Source of the DNA: Flavobacteriales bacterium UBA5040 | Lineage (GTDB): Bacteria > Bacteroidota > Bacteroidia > Flavobacteriales > Weeksellaceae | Direction of reading: 5' to 3' | Assembly (NCBI GenBank): GCA_002415135.1 | Contig: DIBY01000011.1 | Span: forward strand, 1 to 64,000 | DNA length: 64,000 nucleotides | Position numbers and translations under genes: made by a program | Shown: one piece after another, positions 15,596 through 25,900 of the stretch | Numbering within the stretch: position 1 is the stretch's first letter | How the letters are laid out: each line of letters starts with the position of its first letter | The notes under the pieces: generated by a model | Told to the model about the DNA's origin: nothing | Seen by the model: only the letters and a program-made list of their open reading frames with translations | The model's database searches: none

Positions 15596-17194
15596 ATGAC
15601 CCAATCCAATATCAAAAAACTCGAAATAGAACTTTGGGAAGCCGCAGACGAACTGCGTGCGAACTCTAAACTCACGGCCTCTGAATATAAAGATCCTTTG
15701 CTGGGTTTAATTTTGCTGCGTTTCGCAGAAAATAAATACGAAGAAGCCAAAGAAAATTTAAGTCAGACTTTACCGATTAATCCGCGGACAAAAGAAAGAC
15801 GTGAAGCTACCAAAGAAGATTTTGCGGCGGCAGGTTCCATGCTTTTGCCGGAGAAAGCACAATATACATATCTAGCTTCTTTGCCCGAAAGTGAAGATCT
15901 GGCGGAAGCCGTAAATACCGCCATGAAACTCATCGAAGCGGAATACGAAGAACTGGCGGGAATTTTACCTAAAAACTATCAGGATTTAACGCCTGAAGAT
16001 GATTCCGATAATAATCTTTTGGCAAATCTGATTCGAATTTTTAATTCCGATTCGGTGCGGAATGCAAAAGGCGATGTTTTTGGTCGGGTTTATGAATATT
16101 TCCTGATGAAACTGTCTATGATGGGTGCTGGAGCGCAGGAAGGCGGCGAGTTTTTTACGCCACCGTCTTTGGTACAGTTAATCGTCAATTTTATTCAGCC
16201 CAATCACGGAATTATTCATGATCCGGCGTGTGGATCGGGTGGAATGTTTGTGCAAACCGCACATTTCATCAAAGACACCGAAAACAAAAGTGTCAACGAA
16301 GCCATCACCGTTTATGGTACCGAATATAAATCGAACACCACGCGTTTGGCGAAGATGAACTTAGCCATTCACGGTATCGAAGGGAAAATCGCGAACAACA
16401 ATTCCTTTTATTCTGATCCTTTTGAACTGTTTGGGAAATGCGATTTCGTGATGGCGAATCCACCTTTTAATGTGGATAAAGTAGATGCGAAAAATAAATT
16501 TCTGGCAGAAGATCAGCGTTTGCCTTTTGGTGCGCCTTTAACGGGGAAAGGAACGATTGGGAATGGTAATTATCTGTGGATTCAGTATTTTATGTCTTAC
16601 CTCAATCCGACCGGAAGAGCCGGTTTTGTAATGGCATCTTCGGCGACGGATGCTGGAAATGCGGAGAAACGCATTCGGGAAGAACTCATCAAAACGGGTA
16701 ATGTGGACTGTATTGTTTCCATCAGCAACAACTTTTTCTATACGCGTTCTCTGCCGTGTCATTTATGGTTTTTTGATAAAGGAAAATCGAAGAGCAACCG
16801 TGACAAAATTTTAATGATCGATGCCCGAAATGTCTATCGGAAAGTAAGCACCACCATCAACGATTTCTCGGAAGATCAGATGGAAGGTTTAACCGCCATT
16901 ATGGCGATGCATCGTGGCGAAGCACCCAAAGTTGCCAAAGATAATGTCTGGTTCAACGAACATTTCCCGGACGGAAAATACCGCGATATTGAAGGTTTGT
17001 GCAAAGTGGTGACTTTGGACGAAGTCGCCGAACAGGATTACAGTTTAACGCCGGGAAGATATGTTGGCGTGAACATCGATATCGATATGGATTTTGATTA
17101 CAAAGGTCGCATGGAAATCTTGCACAGCGAACTGGCAGAATTGAATATTGAAGCTAATGATTTGCTGAAACAAATTCAATCTTTTAAATTATGA
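15596..17194 (+). CDS. hsdM: Type I restriction-modification methyltransferase subunit M
   Basis: A 532-residue N6-adenine methyltransferase. The N-terminal helical HsdM domain (residues 1-150) is followed by the SAM-binding motif DPACGSGGMF at about 209-218 and the catalytic NPPF motif at about 288-291. It works with HsdS for host protection and with HsdS and HsdR for cleavage. Its stop overlaps the start of hsdS by four bases. Codon use is less AT-rich than in the mcrB/mcrC and HNH genes downstream, which suggests the Hsd genes and the nested genes have different histories. Confidence 0.96.
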   Translation: MTQSNIKKLEIELWEAADELRANSKLTASEYKDPLLGLILLRFAENKYEEAKENLSQTLPINPRTKERREATKEDFAAAGSMLLPEKAQYTYLASLPESEDLAEAVNTAMKLIEAEYEELAGILPKNYQDLTPEDDSDNNLLANLIRIFNSDSVRNAKGDVFGRVYEYFLMKLSMMGAGAQEGGEFFTPPSLVQLIVNFIQPNHGIIHDPACGSGGMFVQTAHFIKDTENKSVNEAITVYGTEYKSNTTRLAKMNLAIHGIEGKIANNNSFYSDPFELFGKCDFVMANPPFNVDKVDAKNKFLAEDQRLPFGAPLTGKGTIGNGNYLWIQYFMSYLNPTGRAGFVMASSATDAGNAEKRIREELIKTGNVDCIVSISNNFFYTRSLPCHLWFFDKGKSKSNRDKILMIDARNVYRKVSTTINDFSEDQMEGLTAIMAMHRGEAPKVAKDNVWFNEHFPDGKYRDIEGLCKVVTLDEVAEQDYSLTPGRYVGVNIDIDMDFDYKGRMEILHSELAELNIEANDLLKQIQSFKL

Positions 17195-18402
17195 GGGAAG
17201 GTTGGAGAGAGGTTGAGTTAGAGGAATTAGGTACAATTGGTAGAGGAAAATCAAGACATCGTCCAAGAAATGCTGACTTTTTATACGGGAATGAATATCC
17301 TTTTGTTCAAACTGCCGATGTTAAAGCAGCGGAATATAAAATTACTTCTTATTCTCAAATGTATTCAGAAGCAGGTTTAGCACAAAGTAAAATTTGGCCA
17401 ATAAATACTTTATGCATAACCATTGCCGCTAATATTGCTGATTCTTCAATATTAGGAATAGAAGCTTGTTTTCCTGATAGTGTGGTTGGCTTTATTTCTG
17501 ACCCTTTAAAATCAGATGTCAAGTTTGTCAAATATCTATTTGATATGCTACAAATTAGAATCAAGCAGATTTCACAAGGTGCAGCTCAAGATAATTTAAG
17601 TTTAGAAAAGATTAGGACTTTAAGATTTACAGTTCCTAATGTTGAAACCCAGCGAAAGATTGCTTTTATATTATCGGGTTATGATGATTTGATAGAGAAC
17701 AATTTGAAGCGCATCAAAATTTTGGAAGAAATGGCACAACAAACCTACGAAGAATGGTTTGTGCGGATGCGTTTTCCGAGCTATGAAACTGCGGTGATGA
17801 ATGAAGAAACGGGATTGCCGGAAGGTTGGGGGAAGAAAACTTTAATAGACTTAGGGAAAATTAGTACTGGAAAAACGCCTTCAACATTAAATGAAGACTT
17901 CTACAATGGTAATATTCCTTTCATAAAAACTCCCGATATGAATGGTTCTACATATGTGATTGAAACCAATCAATACTTGACAAAATTAGGAAGTGATAAT
18001 CAGAAAGGGAAACTAATTGAAAAAAATTCGCTAGTTGTTAGTTGTATTGGTTCTGCTGGAGCTTTTGCATTAGTTAGCAAACCGTCCCAATTTAATCAGC
18101 AAATAAATGCGATAACTTTTAAAAGAGAAGAATACATCTTTTTTACTTATTGTTACTCCAAAAGTTTAAAAGAAAAATTAGAAGCTTTAGGAAGCAATGG
18201 TGCTACGATGACAAATGTGAACAAAACAAAATTTGAAAAAATTGAAATTGTTTTACCAGATTCTCAATTATTAAATAAATTTCACAAAATTTTTAAATTA
18301 AACTTTGAGAACATTTTAAATCTTCAATCGCAAAACCAGCGATTACGCGAGGCGCGGGATCTTTTGTTGCCGCGGTTGATGATGGGGATTGTGAAGGTGT
18401 GA
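17191..18402 (+). CDS. hsdS: Type I restriction-modification specificity subunit S
   Basis: A 403-residue specificity protein with two target-recognition domains, each followed by a conserved helix. The first half ends in NNLKRIKILEEMAQQTYEEW (about 171-190) and the second in the matching LQSQNQRLREARDLLLPRLM near 380-399. The two halves start alike (WREVELEELGTIGRGKS and WGKKTLIDLGKISTGKT), as in type I S subunits. It determines the bipartite DNA target for HsdM and HsdR. The start ATG overlaps the hsdM stop. No second or partial hsdS is present, so no inversion-based shuffling is visible. Confidence 0.95.
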   Translation: MREGWREVELEELGTIGRGKSRHRPRNADFLYGNEYPFVQTADVKAAEYKITSYSQMYSEAGLAQSKIWPINTLCITIAANIADSSILGIEACFPDSVVGFISDPLKSDVKFVKYLFDMLQIRIKQISQGAAQDNLSLEKIRTLRFTVPNVETQRKIAFILSGYDDLIENNLKRIKILEEMAQQTYEEWFVRMRFPSYETAVMNEETGLPEGWGKKTLIDLGKISTGKTPSTLNEDFYNGNIPFIKTPDMNGSTYVIETNQYLTKLGSDNQKGKLIEKNSLVVSCIGSAGAFALVSKPSQFNQQINAITFKREEYIFFTYCYSKSLKEKLEALGSNGATMTNVNKTKFEKIEIVLPDSQLLNKFHKIFKLNFENILNLQSQNQRLREARDLLLPRLMMGIVKV

Positions 18403-18410
18403 GAATTTTT

Positions 18411-18445
18411 AAAAACCAAAAACCAAAAACCAAAAACCAAAAATT
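18411..18445. repeat. Tandem AAAAACC heptamer repeat
   Basis: Four perfect copies of the 7-base unit AAAAACC (18411-18438) and a decayed fifth (AAAAATT) lie between hsdS and the HNH gene. A seven-base intergenic repeat could vary in length by slippage, but it lies outside the coding frames, so any effect would be on spacing or expression. Confidence 0.7.
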
Positions 18446-18467
18446 AAAAAAACTAAAAAACTAACGC

Positions 18468-19268
18468 ATGAAAGAAAATGATAATCTATACTTTAAGTAT
18501 TACGAAGGATTATATGGAATTTATTTAGAATCTCGAGGTGGAGCTAGTGGAACAATTGGCGAACGAAATTCTAACTACAAGGAAAATTTAGATTATCTGC
18601 TGGAGTATTTATTAGAAATTGAAGCTGAAGAAATTAAGTTTTATTTATCAGCAGGAAAAAATTCTAAAAATACTTTCACTGATTTGCATTCCCGATTAAT
18701 TAAGATTGAAGATCAAAGTATTTTTAGTTTTCACGAAATTAGAACAAAAAACTTCCGAGTAAAACTAAACAAGCAAATTCAAATTACAGGAACAATAGAT
18801 CCTGACAAAGCCAATAATAGTACACGAAGCTTATTCATAACATTTGCCAATTCGAAAACGAAAAGTTTTATTGAGCAAATTGCAAAGGTAGAAAATGAAG
18901 CAGAACTAGAATATACTATTCAAAAAGTAAAGAAACGTCTTCGTCAATCAAAATTTAGAAAGGAACTTTTAATCGCATATAATAATAAATGTGCAGTGAC
19001 TGGTAGTAAAGTTGCACCGTTATTAGAAGCAGCACACATTGAACCGTACAATGGTGCACACACAAGTGTCGTCAAAAATGGTATTTTATTAAGATCTGAT
19101 ATTCACGATTTATTTGATATTTATGTTGAAGGAAAAAGGATGATCAATATTTCTTCTGATTATAAGATTGAAGTGCATTCTTCTTTGAAAGGTTCTGAGT
19201 ATTGGGTTTATAATAACAAAGAAATTGAGTTACCAAAAGTAAAGGATGATTATCCTAAATTCTCATAA
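18468..19268 (+). CDS. HNH endonuclease nested in the restriction operon
   Basis: A 266-residue protein. The N-terminal 155 residues are of unknown fold and start KENDNLYFKYYEGLYGIY. The C-terminal part (about 165-245) is an HNH_2-type nuclease: NNKCAVTGSKVAPLLEAAHI followed by NGILLRSDIHDLFDIY, giving the Cys, His, Asn and His residues of the beta-beta-alpha-metal site. Such proteins are frequent passengers in restriction islands and are thought to cut foreign, often modified, DNA. It lies between hsdS and hsdR with the small acidic gene and mcrBC, so it is probably co-expressed with the Hsd proteins. Confidence 0.85.
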   Translation: MKENDNLYFKYYEGLYGIYLESRGGASGTIGERNSNYKENLDYLLEYLLEIEAEEIKFYLSAGKNSKNTFTDLHSRLIKIEDQSIFSFHEIRTKNFRVKLNKQIQITGTIDPDKANNSTRSLFITFANSKTKSFIEQIAKVENEAELEYTIQKVKKRLRQSKFRKELLIAYNNKCAVTGSKVAPLLEAAHIEPYNGAHTSVVKNGILLRSDIHDLFDIYVEGKRMINISSDYKIEVHSSLKGSEYWVYNNKEIELPKVKDDYPKFS

Positions 19269-19282
19269 TTAAAAATAAAACT

Positions 19283-19564
19283 ATGAACGAAATTGAAAAA
19301 TTTGAACAAGAATTAGAAATTCTTTACGCAGAATTAGAAAACGGCAACGATGATGCCGAAGAAAAAGTTTTGGAACTGGAAGAAAAAGTGAAATTAACTT
19401 TGGATTATGCGCATTCTAGAGAAGAAAAAAGGATAAAAACGCTTTTGCAAAAAATAGTAGCAATGAAGAAAGAATTCGATTTTCACGATCAGGAAGGAGA
19501 ACTCGATATGATGTTCCCCGATCGGCATGATGACGATTTTGACGAGGATAATATGCATCTTTAA
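19283..19564 (+). CDS. Small acidic coiled-coil protein
   Basis: A 93-residue, very acidic protein: residues 1-60 are a predicted coiled coil (EIEKFEQELEILYAELENGN and onward) and the tail is Asp-rich (DRHDDDFDEDN). No family recognised. It starts 14 bases after the HNH stop and ends 14 bases before mcrB, so it belongs to the same transcript. It may be an accessory or inhibitor of a neighbour, but this is unsupported beyond position. Confidence 0.65.
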   Translation: MNEIEKFEQELEILYAELENGNDDAEEKVLELEEKVKLTLDYAHSREEKRIKTLLQKIVAMKKEFDFHDQEGELDMMFPDRHDDDFDEDNMHL

Positions 19565-19578
19565 AAAATAAAAAATAT

Positions 19579-21624
19579 ATGAAAATTTTAAAAGTATCTC
19601 ACGGGACAGGTTTTTTTAATTATGAAAGTCATCACTTAATGATTGAAAATAATTTAGCAAGTGTACACCCAGATACCGCTTCAAAAGGCACTTCTTCTCA
19701 GACACAATACGAAAATTTTGTAAACGCTAAAAAAGGAGATTTAGTTTTTATCTGTCGATCGAATGAGTCTGTAGATATTATTGCAATGCTAAAAGATGAA
19801 AAACCTTTATATTCTTTGATTAAAGATCATTATGAGAATGAATGGGTGGATCGGGAATTTGTAGTTTTATTTAAAGCTGAAAATAATAAAAGTCATCACA
19901 ACGGAAGAGAAAAATGGTGGCTACCTGGTGATAATTCTACTTGTAATGAGGTTAAAATTGAGGATTATCCCATGTTTGAAGACATGATTTTGAAACCAGT
20001 TTTTAATAAAAATTTAGAAGAGTTAAAAACAAAAAGAACTGAAGAATTGGCAAAATTAGAAATGACAATAGAAGATATTGCAAACCTTCAATTAAAGTTT
20101 GATGAATATCAAAAAGATGATCTAAAAATTATAGAGATAGTAAATAATTTGAGTAAAATAGAAAAGCTAAAAGTCTTTTATGATTATGGATCTAAAGGGA
20201 ATGTGGATAAGCAACCTGTCGTCTTTTTAAGAAAAAAATTGATAGAATATCTTGTTGAAAGCGACGAAGTTTTAACAAAAGAAAAAGTTGAAGAATTTAA
20301 ACTTGAAATTGCAAATCAATTTGAGAAAAATGTTTTCCAAGCTTGGACATCTTATTTTAGAATTTTATATCCTTTTTATTATCATCAATATAAAGTAGAT
20401 GTTGTGAAATTCACCGAAAACTTAATTCAAAATATTAGAAAAGATTTAGGTATTGAAGGGTTTACAAAAAAGAATATTGTTCATTTTGATGGCGCACAAA
20501 ATCAAGGATTTAATAGATTGTGGTTCGCAATTTATAATTCGAGTTATAAGAGTCAGAAATCAGCAAAACAATTGTTTTTCTCAATTTTTAATAATGAATT
20601 TGAGTATGGTTTACTATCAATGAAAAACTCCTCAATTAATAGAATAACGAAGTCCAAAAGATTTGATTACCAAGAGATACTTAATGTATATAGAAACTTT
20701 ATTTTAGAAATTAAAAATGATGACATTTCAAGCAACAAACAAATGAATGATTTAAAAGAATTAGTAGAATATAAAAAACAAATTATTCTACAAGGAGCGC
20801 CTGGTACTGGCAAAACGTATCTTGCTAAAGATCTTGCCGAATTTATTGTTTTCGATAATATAACTTGGAACAAAAAGGAGCAAGCTGAAATAATCAAAAA
20901 ATGCGATCAAATAGATCTAATTCAGTTCCATCCCGCTTATACATATGAAGATTTCATTAGAGGAATTGTTACAGAACCAAGCGGAGATAAAATAAATTTT
21001 ATCTCAAAAAATAAATTGTTCTTAGAATTAGTCGAAAAAGCGTCTAACAATAAAGACAAACCTTATGTCTTAATTATTGATGAAATTAATAGAGCTAATC
21101 TATCCTCAGTTTTAGGCGAATTAATATATGCGCTGGAATACAGAGATGAAACTTTCAAATCAATGTATGCTGATCAAAGCGGTAATTATGAAATTAACAT
21201 TCCCGAAAATTTATATATTATTGGAACAATGAATACAGCAGATAGAAGTGTAGGACATATGGATTATGCTTTGCGAAGAAGATTTGCATTCTATGATGTT
21301 TTGCCGCAAGATTTTGTTCAGGAGGATTTTCATTCAAACGAATTTAAAACAGTGTCTCATTTGTTTGTAAAAGAAATTAAAAACTTTGTAGATGAATTAG
21401 AAGCATCTGAGCATCTGAGTTTGGAGTTTCAAGACAGACCGCAAGATATCTGGTTAGGACATAGTTACTTTTTTTCGAAAGAAAATGTAGATTTTAGCGT
21501 ACAACTTAAATATGAAATAATACCGATTCTTCAAGAATATGTGAAAGATGGAATTCTCAATAATACGGAAGAAGTAAAACATGTTATTTCAGAACTCTTA
21601 AAATACCAAGATGCCGATTCTTAG
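19579..21624 (+). CDS. mcrB: McrB-like AAA+ GTPase of modification-dependent restriction
   Basis: A 681-residue protein. Residues 1 to about 140 look like a PUA/EVE-type reader domain (HGTGFFNYESHH near the N-terminus, KKGDLVFICRSNESVDIIAM near 51-70), which could recognise modified bases. A helical linker follows. The AAA+ motor has Walker A GAPGTGKT near 408, Walker B with the McrB signature LIIDEINRANLSSVLGELIY near 495-514 and the GTPase-type MNTADRSV near 551. McrB moves DNA with GTP hydrolysis and activates McrC. Its 3' end overlaps mcrC by 14 bases. The reader-domain call is less certain than the motor. Confidence 0.92.
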   Translation: MKILKVSHGTGFFNYESHHLMIENNLASVHPDTASKGTSSQTQYENFVNAKKGDLVFICRSNESVDIIAMLKDEKPLYSLIKDHYENEWVDREFVVLFKAENNKSHHNGREKWWLPGDNSTCNEVKIEDYPMFEDMILKPVFNKNLEELKTKRTEELAKLEMTIEDIANLQLKFDEYQKDDLKIIEIVNNLSKIEKLKVFYDYGSKGNVDKQPVVFLRKKLIEYLVESDEVLTKEKVEEFKLEIANQFEKNVFQAWTSYFRILYPFYYHQYKVDVVKFTENLIQNIRKDLGIEGFTKKNIVHFDGAQNQGFNRLWFAIYNSSYKSQKSAKQLFFSIFNNEFEYGLLSMKNSSINRITKSKRFDYQEILNVYRNFILEIKNDDISSNKQMNDLKELVEYKKQIILQGAPGTGKTYLAKDLAEFIVFDNITWNKKEQAEIIKKCDQIDLIQFHPAYTYEDFIRGIVTEPSGDKINFISKNKLFLELVEKASNNKDKPYVLIIDEINRANLSSVLGELIYALEYRDETFKSMYADQSGNYEINIPENLYIIGTMNTADRSVGHMDYALRRRFAFYDVLPQDFVQEDFHSNEFKTVSHLFVKEIKNFVDELEASEHLSLEFQDRPQDIWLGHSYFFSKENVDFSVQLKYEIIPILQEYVKDGILNNTEEVKHVISELLKYQDADS

Positions 21625-22924
21625 AATAAGAGAAAATTTCGTTTCCAGTATTCATGGTTTAAATTCGATTAGGAATTATGAAGAGAAATGGAAGGTTCAA
21701 TTATTAAATTGCCTTGAAAATAAAACGGAGTTCAAAATAAAGTGTGATAAAATTGATAAAGATATTCATTGCATAGAACTCCGGAAGATTGACGGCAATT
21801 TGTCTTTGGACACATCGTATTTGATTGGATTGGATTATTTAGCGAAGGATTTTCCATTTATTGTCGAACCTAAATTCGATGATAGTCAAGGCGAGTTTTC
21901 AATAGATTTTTATGACATATTATTCAAAGGCTTACCTTATGTAAAAACTAATGAAGACATATCGGATCTCTACTTTATCGATTTTTCGAAGCCAACTATA
22001 GAAATTAATCAACACGACGATTTTTTAACTCCCATTTTAGTCATACAATTTATAACGTACCTAAACAAAATATGTCATTCAGGTTTACAAAAAGGATATT
22101 ATTGGGTAGAAGAAAATTTAGATAATAAAGTTAAGGGTAAAATCTTAGTAAAAAATACAATTAAGTACAATCATTTAAAATCGAAATACACAAAAACATA
22201 TTGTAGATATCAAGAGTTTGGTATAAATACGCAAGAAAATCAGTTTTTAAAATTTACATTTCAATTTTGTTTAAATTATTTGAGCCAGTTTAAAAAACTT
22301 AAAATGATTGATAATTTAGAGGGAAAAGTTGGTTACATAAAAACTTCGCTGGAAAATGTTCAGGTAAATACAACATTCAGCAAAGAGATGAGTGTTAAAA
22401 AAAATCCTCTTTTTCCACTTTATGAAAGTGCTTTAAAGCTGGCTAATTTAATTTTAAAGAGAAGTGCTTTTAATATAACAAATACAACTAAAAATAAAGT
22501 AAGCACTTATCCTTATTGGATCAACATGAGTAAGCTATTTGAAATTCATGTTTTAAGATTACTTCGTACTACATTTAGAGAAGGGATTTATTTTCAAAAA
22601 GAATATGGAGGTAGAATTCCAGATATTGTAATTAATCGTTCAGATATTAAAGCGATTGTGGATGTTAAGTATAAACCCTACGCAGTGAAAGAAATTGAAA
22701 TAGAAGATATTAGACAGGTTGCGGCATACGCAAGAATGAAGTTGATTTTTAAGGATTTAGATTTAACTCAAAACTCTGTATTAGATTCTATTATTGTTTA
22801 TCCTAAAGTAAATAGTAAAAATTTTGATTTGAATCAGAATACTCTAGACAAAAAGGAAGAGCTTGGAAATTATTTTAATATTTATAAATTAGATATATCA
22901 ATACCAATACTAAATAAACGCTAA
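21611..22924 (+). CDS. mcrC: McrC-like PD-(D/E)XK nuclease subunit
   Basis: A 437-residue partner of McrB. The N-terminal region contacts McrB in characterised systems. The C-terminal nuclease core is visible as GGRIPDIVINRSDIKAIVDV followed by KYKPY (about residues 333-357), giving the Asp, Asp and Lys of the PD-(D/E)XK site. Together the pair should cut DNA that carries modified bases. The gene overlaps mcrB by 14 bases and ends two bases before hsdR, so mcrBC is embedded in the type I operon rather than placed beside it. Confidence 0.93.
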   Translation: MPILRIRENFVSSIHGLNSIRNYEEKWKVQLLNCLENKTEFKIKCDKIDKDIHCIELRKIDGNLSLDTSYLIGLDYLAKDFPFIVEPKFDDSQGEFSIDFYDILFKGLPYVKTNEDISDLYFIDFSKPTIEINQHDDFLTPILVIQFITYLNKICHSGLQKGYYWVEENLDNKVKGKILVKNTIKYNHLKSKYTKTYCRYQEFGINTQENQFLKFTFQFCLNYLSQFKKLKMIDNLEGKVGYIKTSLENVQVNTTFSKEMSVKKNPLFPLYESALKLANLILKRSAFNITNTTKNKVSTYPYWINMSKLFEIHVLRLLRTTFREGIYFQKEYGGRIPDIVINRSDIKAIVDVKYKPYAVKEIEIEDIRQVAAYARMKLIFKDLDLTQNSVLDSIIVYPKVNSKNFDLNQNTLDKKEELGNYFNIYKLDISIPILNKR

Positions 22925-22926
22925 CT

Positions 22927-25900
22927 ATGTCCTACGAATATTCAGAAGACGAACTCATAGAACAAGCTACCGAAGATGTACTGAAAGAACTCGGTTGGAA
23001 GGTGGTGACTGCCTGGCAAAATGAAAGTTTTGGCGAGCAGGGTTTGTTGGGTCGTGATAATAAAACGGAAGTGGTTTTGGAACGGTATCTTTTGGCAGCG
23101 TTAAAAAGATTGAATCCTGATTTACCAGAATTGGCGTATTCCAGAGCCATTGAAAAACTGGCGCAGCACGAAGCAGATAAAACCATAGCGCAACAAAACA
23201 AAATCAAATACCAGTTTCTGAAAAATGGCGTAGAAGTTTCGTTTGTTAATGCAGACGGAAAATCGCAAAAGAAAACATTAAAAATATTTGATTTTAAAGA
23301 TTACCGCAACAATGATTTTTTGGCAGTTCGTCAGTTGGAAGTCAGTGGCGAACTGCATAACCGACGTCCGGATGTCATTGGTTTTGTGAATGGAATTCCA
23401 TTAGTTTTCTTTGAATTGAAATCGCACGCCAATGATTTAAGATCTGCGTACGATGATAATTTTAAGGATTACAAAGATACCATTCCGCATTTGTTTTACC
23501 ACAATGCTTTTGTGATTTTGAGCAACGGCACCGATGCAAAAGTAGGAACGATAACCAGTCCCTATAAATATTTCCTGGACTGGAAACGAATTACAGAAGA
23601 TGCCGAAGGAATGGTCAGTTTAGATACGATGTTGCGCGGAACCTGTGCTCCGGAAAATCTGATGGATCTTTTCGAAAACTTTTTATTGTTCGACGAAAGC
23701 AATGGCAATATTGTAAAACTGATGGCGAAAAACCACCAGTTTATTGGCGTTAATAAAGTGCTGGACAATGTTTCCAATATCGAAGATCTGGAAGGTAAAT
23801 TAGGAGTTTACTGGCATACGCAAGGTTCGGGAAAAACCTATTCGATGGTTTTTCTGTGTGAAAAAATCCACCGAAAATTTGGCGGTTCTTACACTTTTCT
23901 GATTGTAGTAGATCGTACTGAACTGGAGAATCAAGCTTATGACACTTTTTCCGGAGTTGGAGTAGTCAATAATAAAAATGTAATTGCCGGCAAGAAGAAA
24001 GGAATTTCCGGGCGAGATCATCTGCGGGAATTATTAAGTGAAAACCATAGATATGTATTTTCTCTGATTCATAAATTTTCAATCGATCCCAATTTAGAAA
24101 CCGAATATCCTTTAATCGCAGATCGAAAAAACATCATCGTTATTTCAGACGAAGCACATCGAACCCAAGGTGGGAAATATGCTAGAAACATGCGCTTCTT
24201 CGGTTTGCCAAATGCTTCTTATTTAGGATTTACCGGAACACCTATTATCAAAGATGAGGAAGAAGTTACTAAGAATATTTTTGGAGAATATGTTTCTGTT
24301 TATGATTTCAAAAGAGCAATCGAAGATGAAGCAACACTTCCGTTGAAGTACCTAAATCGCGGTGAAAAATTAAACATCGAAAATCCTGCACTGGATGAAC
24401 AGATGGCAGAGATTTTAGAAGAAGAGGACTTGGATGAAGATCAAAAGAAAAAACTCTCTTATTTATTCAGCAAAGAATATCCGATTTTAACGGCAGAATC
24501 CCGTTTACGCGCCATTGCGAAAGATTTAGTTTGGCATTTTAATGAAAGAGGTTATCAGGGAAAGGCAATGTTGGTTGCTTTGGATAAACCAACTGCTGTT
24601 CGGATGTATGATTATGTAATGGAATACTGGCCGGAATACTTGGCGGAATTACAGCGACGCATTACAAAAGCCGCTGATATTCAGGAAGAGCAGGAATTGC
24701 AGCGAAAGTACAATTTAGTGGCGGCAACTGAAGTATGTGTAGTCATCAGTTCAGAGCAGAATGAGATCGATAAATTCAAAAAAATGAATTTGGAGATTGA
24801 GCCGCATCGCCGCAGAATGGTCGAACGCAATCTGGAAAAAGAATTTAAAGATGAAGAAAATCCGTTTCGCTTAGCAATCGTTTGTGCCATGTGGATTACC
24901 GGTTTTGATGCACCCTGTGTATCAACCGTTTATCTGGATAAACCGATTAAAGGACATACTTTGATGCAAACCATCGCCCGTGCGAATCGCGTGTACGATG
25001 ATGAAAAAGAAAACGGATTAATCGTTGATTACGGTAATGTTTATCAGCAGTTAGAAAAAGCCTATGCCATTTATGGTGAAGGCCAGAAAGGAAAGGGTAG
25101 CGATGATGGAAAAAATGACACCAAACCTTTTGAACAATTGAAAGCAATGGCTGCCGAGATTAAAAAGGCGATTGAGGAGGTGGAAACGATGTTGAAGGAA
25201 GAAGATTTTAGTTTGACTTCTTTGATAGAAGCCACAGCGATGGGTAAAATTGCAGCGGTAAATAATGGAGCCAATGCTGTTTGCAGAAATGATGAATCAC
25301 TTGCGAAGTTTGAGATCGCAGCACGAAATGTTTTCAGGAAATACAAAGCTTTATTCCCGGAAAAAGAAGCCAGAAAATTTACGAAACAATACAATGCGAT
25401 TGATGCGATTTACAATAAACTCAATCAGAAAACGAAAAGCGCCGATGTTACAGAAATCATTATGAAACTGCAAAGTGTTGTAAATGATTCCATCGTCATC
25501 GATACCGTTTCTGAACCTGTTAATATTGCCATTGATTTATCCAAGTTAGACGCAGATGCATTACGAAAAGCTTTTGAAAAAGTACAGCGTAAAAATGAAC
25601 TGGTTTATGATCTTAACAAAGCAGTAGAAAATAAATTAGACCAAATGCTGAAAGAAAACCCCTTGAGAATGGAGTTTTATGATCGCTATAAAGAAATTGT
25701 AGAAGCCTATAATAACGGTAAATCAGAAGCAGAATTAAAACGGAGTTTTGAACAATTGACCGCTTTTATTCAAACCTTATCTCAGGAAGAAAAAAGAGCT
25801 TACTTAGAAAATTTAGATGAACCAACTTTATCGATTTTTGATTTACTGATTCAAAATAAAGACCTCACAAAGTCAGAAAGAGAACAGGTTAAAAAGGTTG

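Noticed and set aside
18411..18445. Phase-variable coding repeat
   Set aside because: The AAAAACC repeat is outside the reading frames of hsdS and the HNH gene, so slippage cannot switch a frame.
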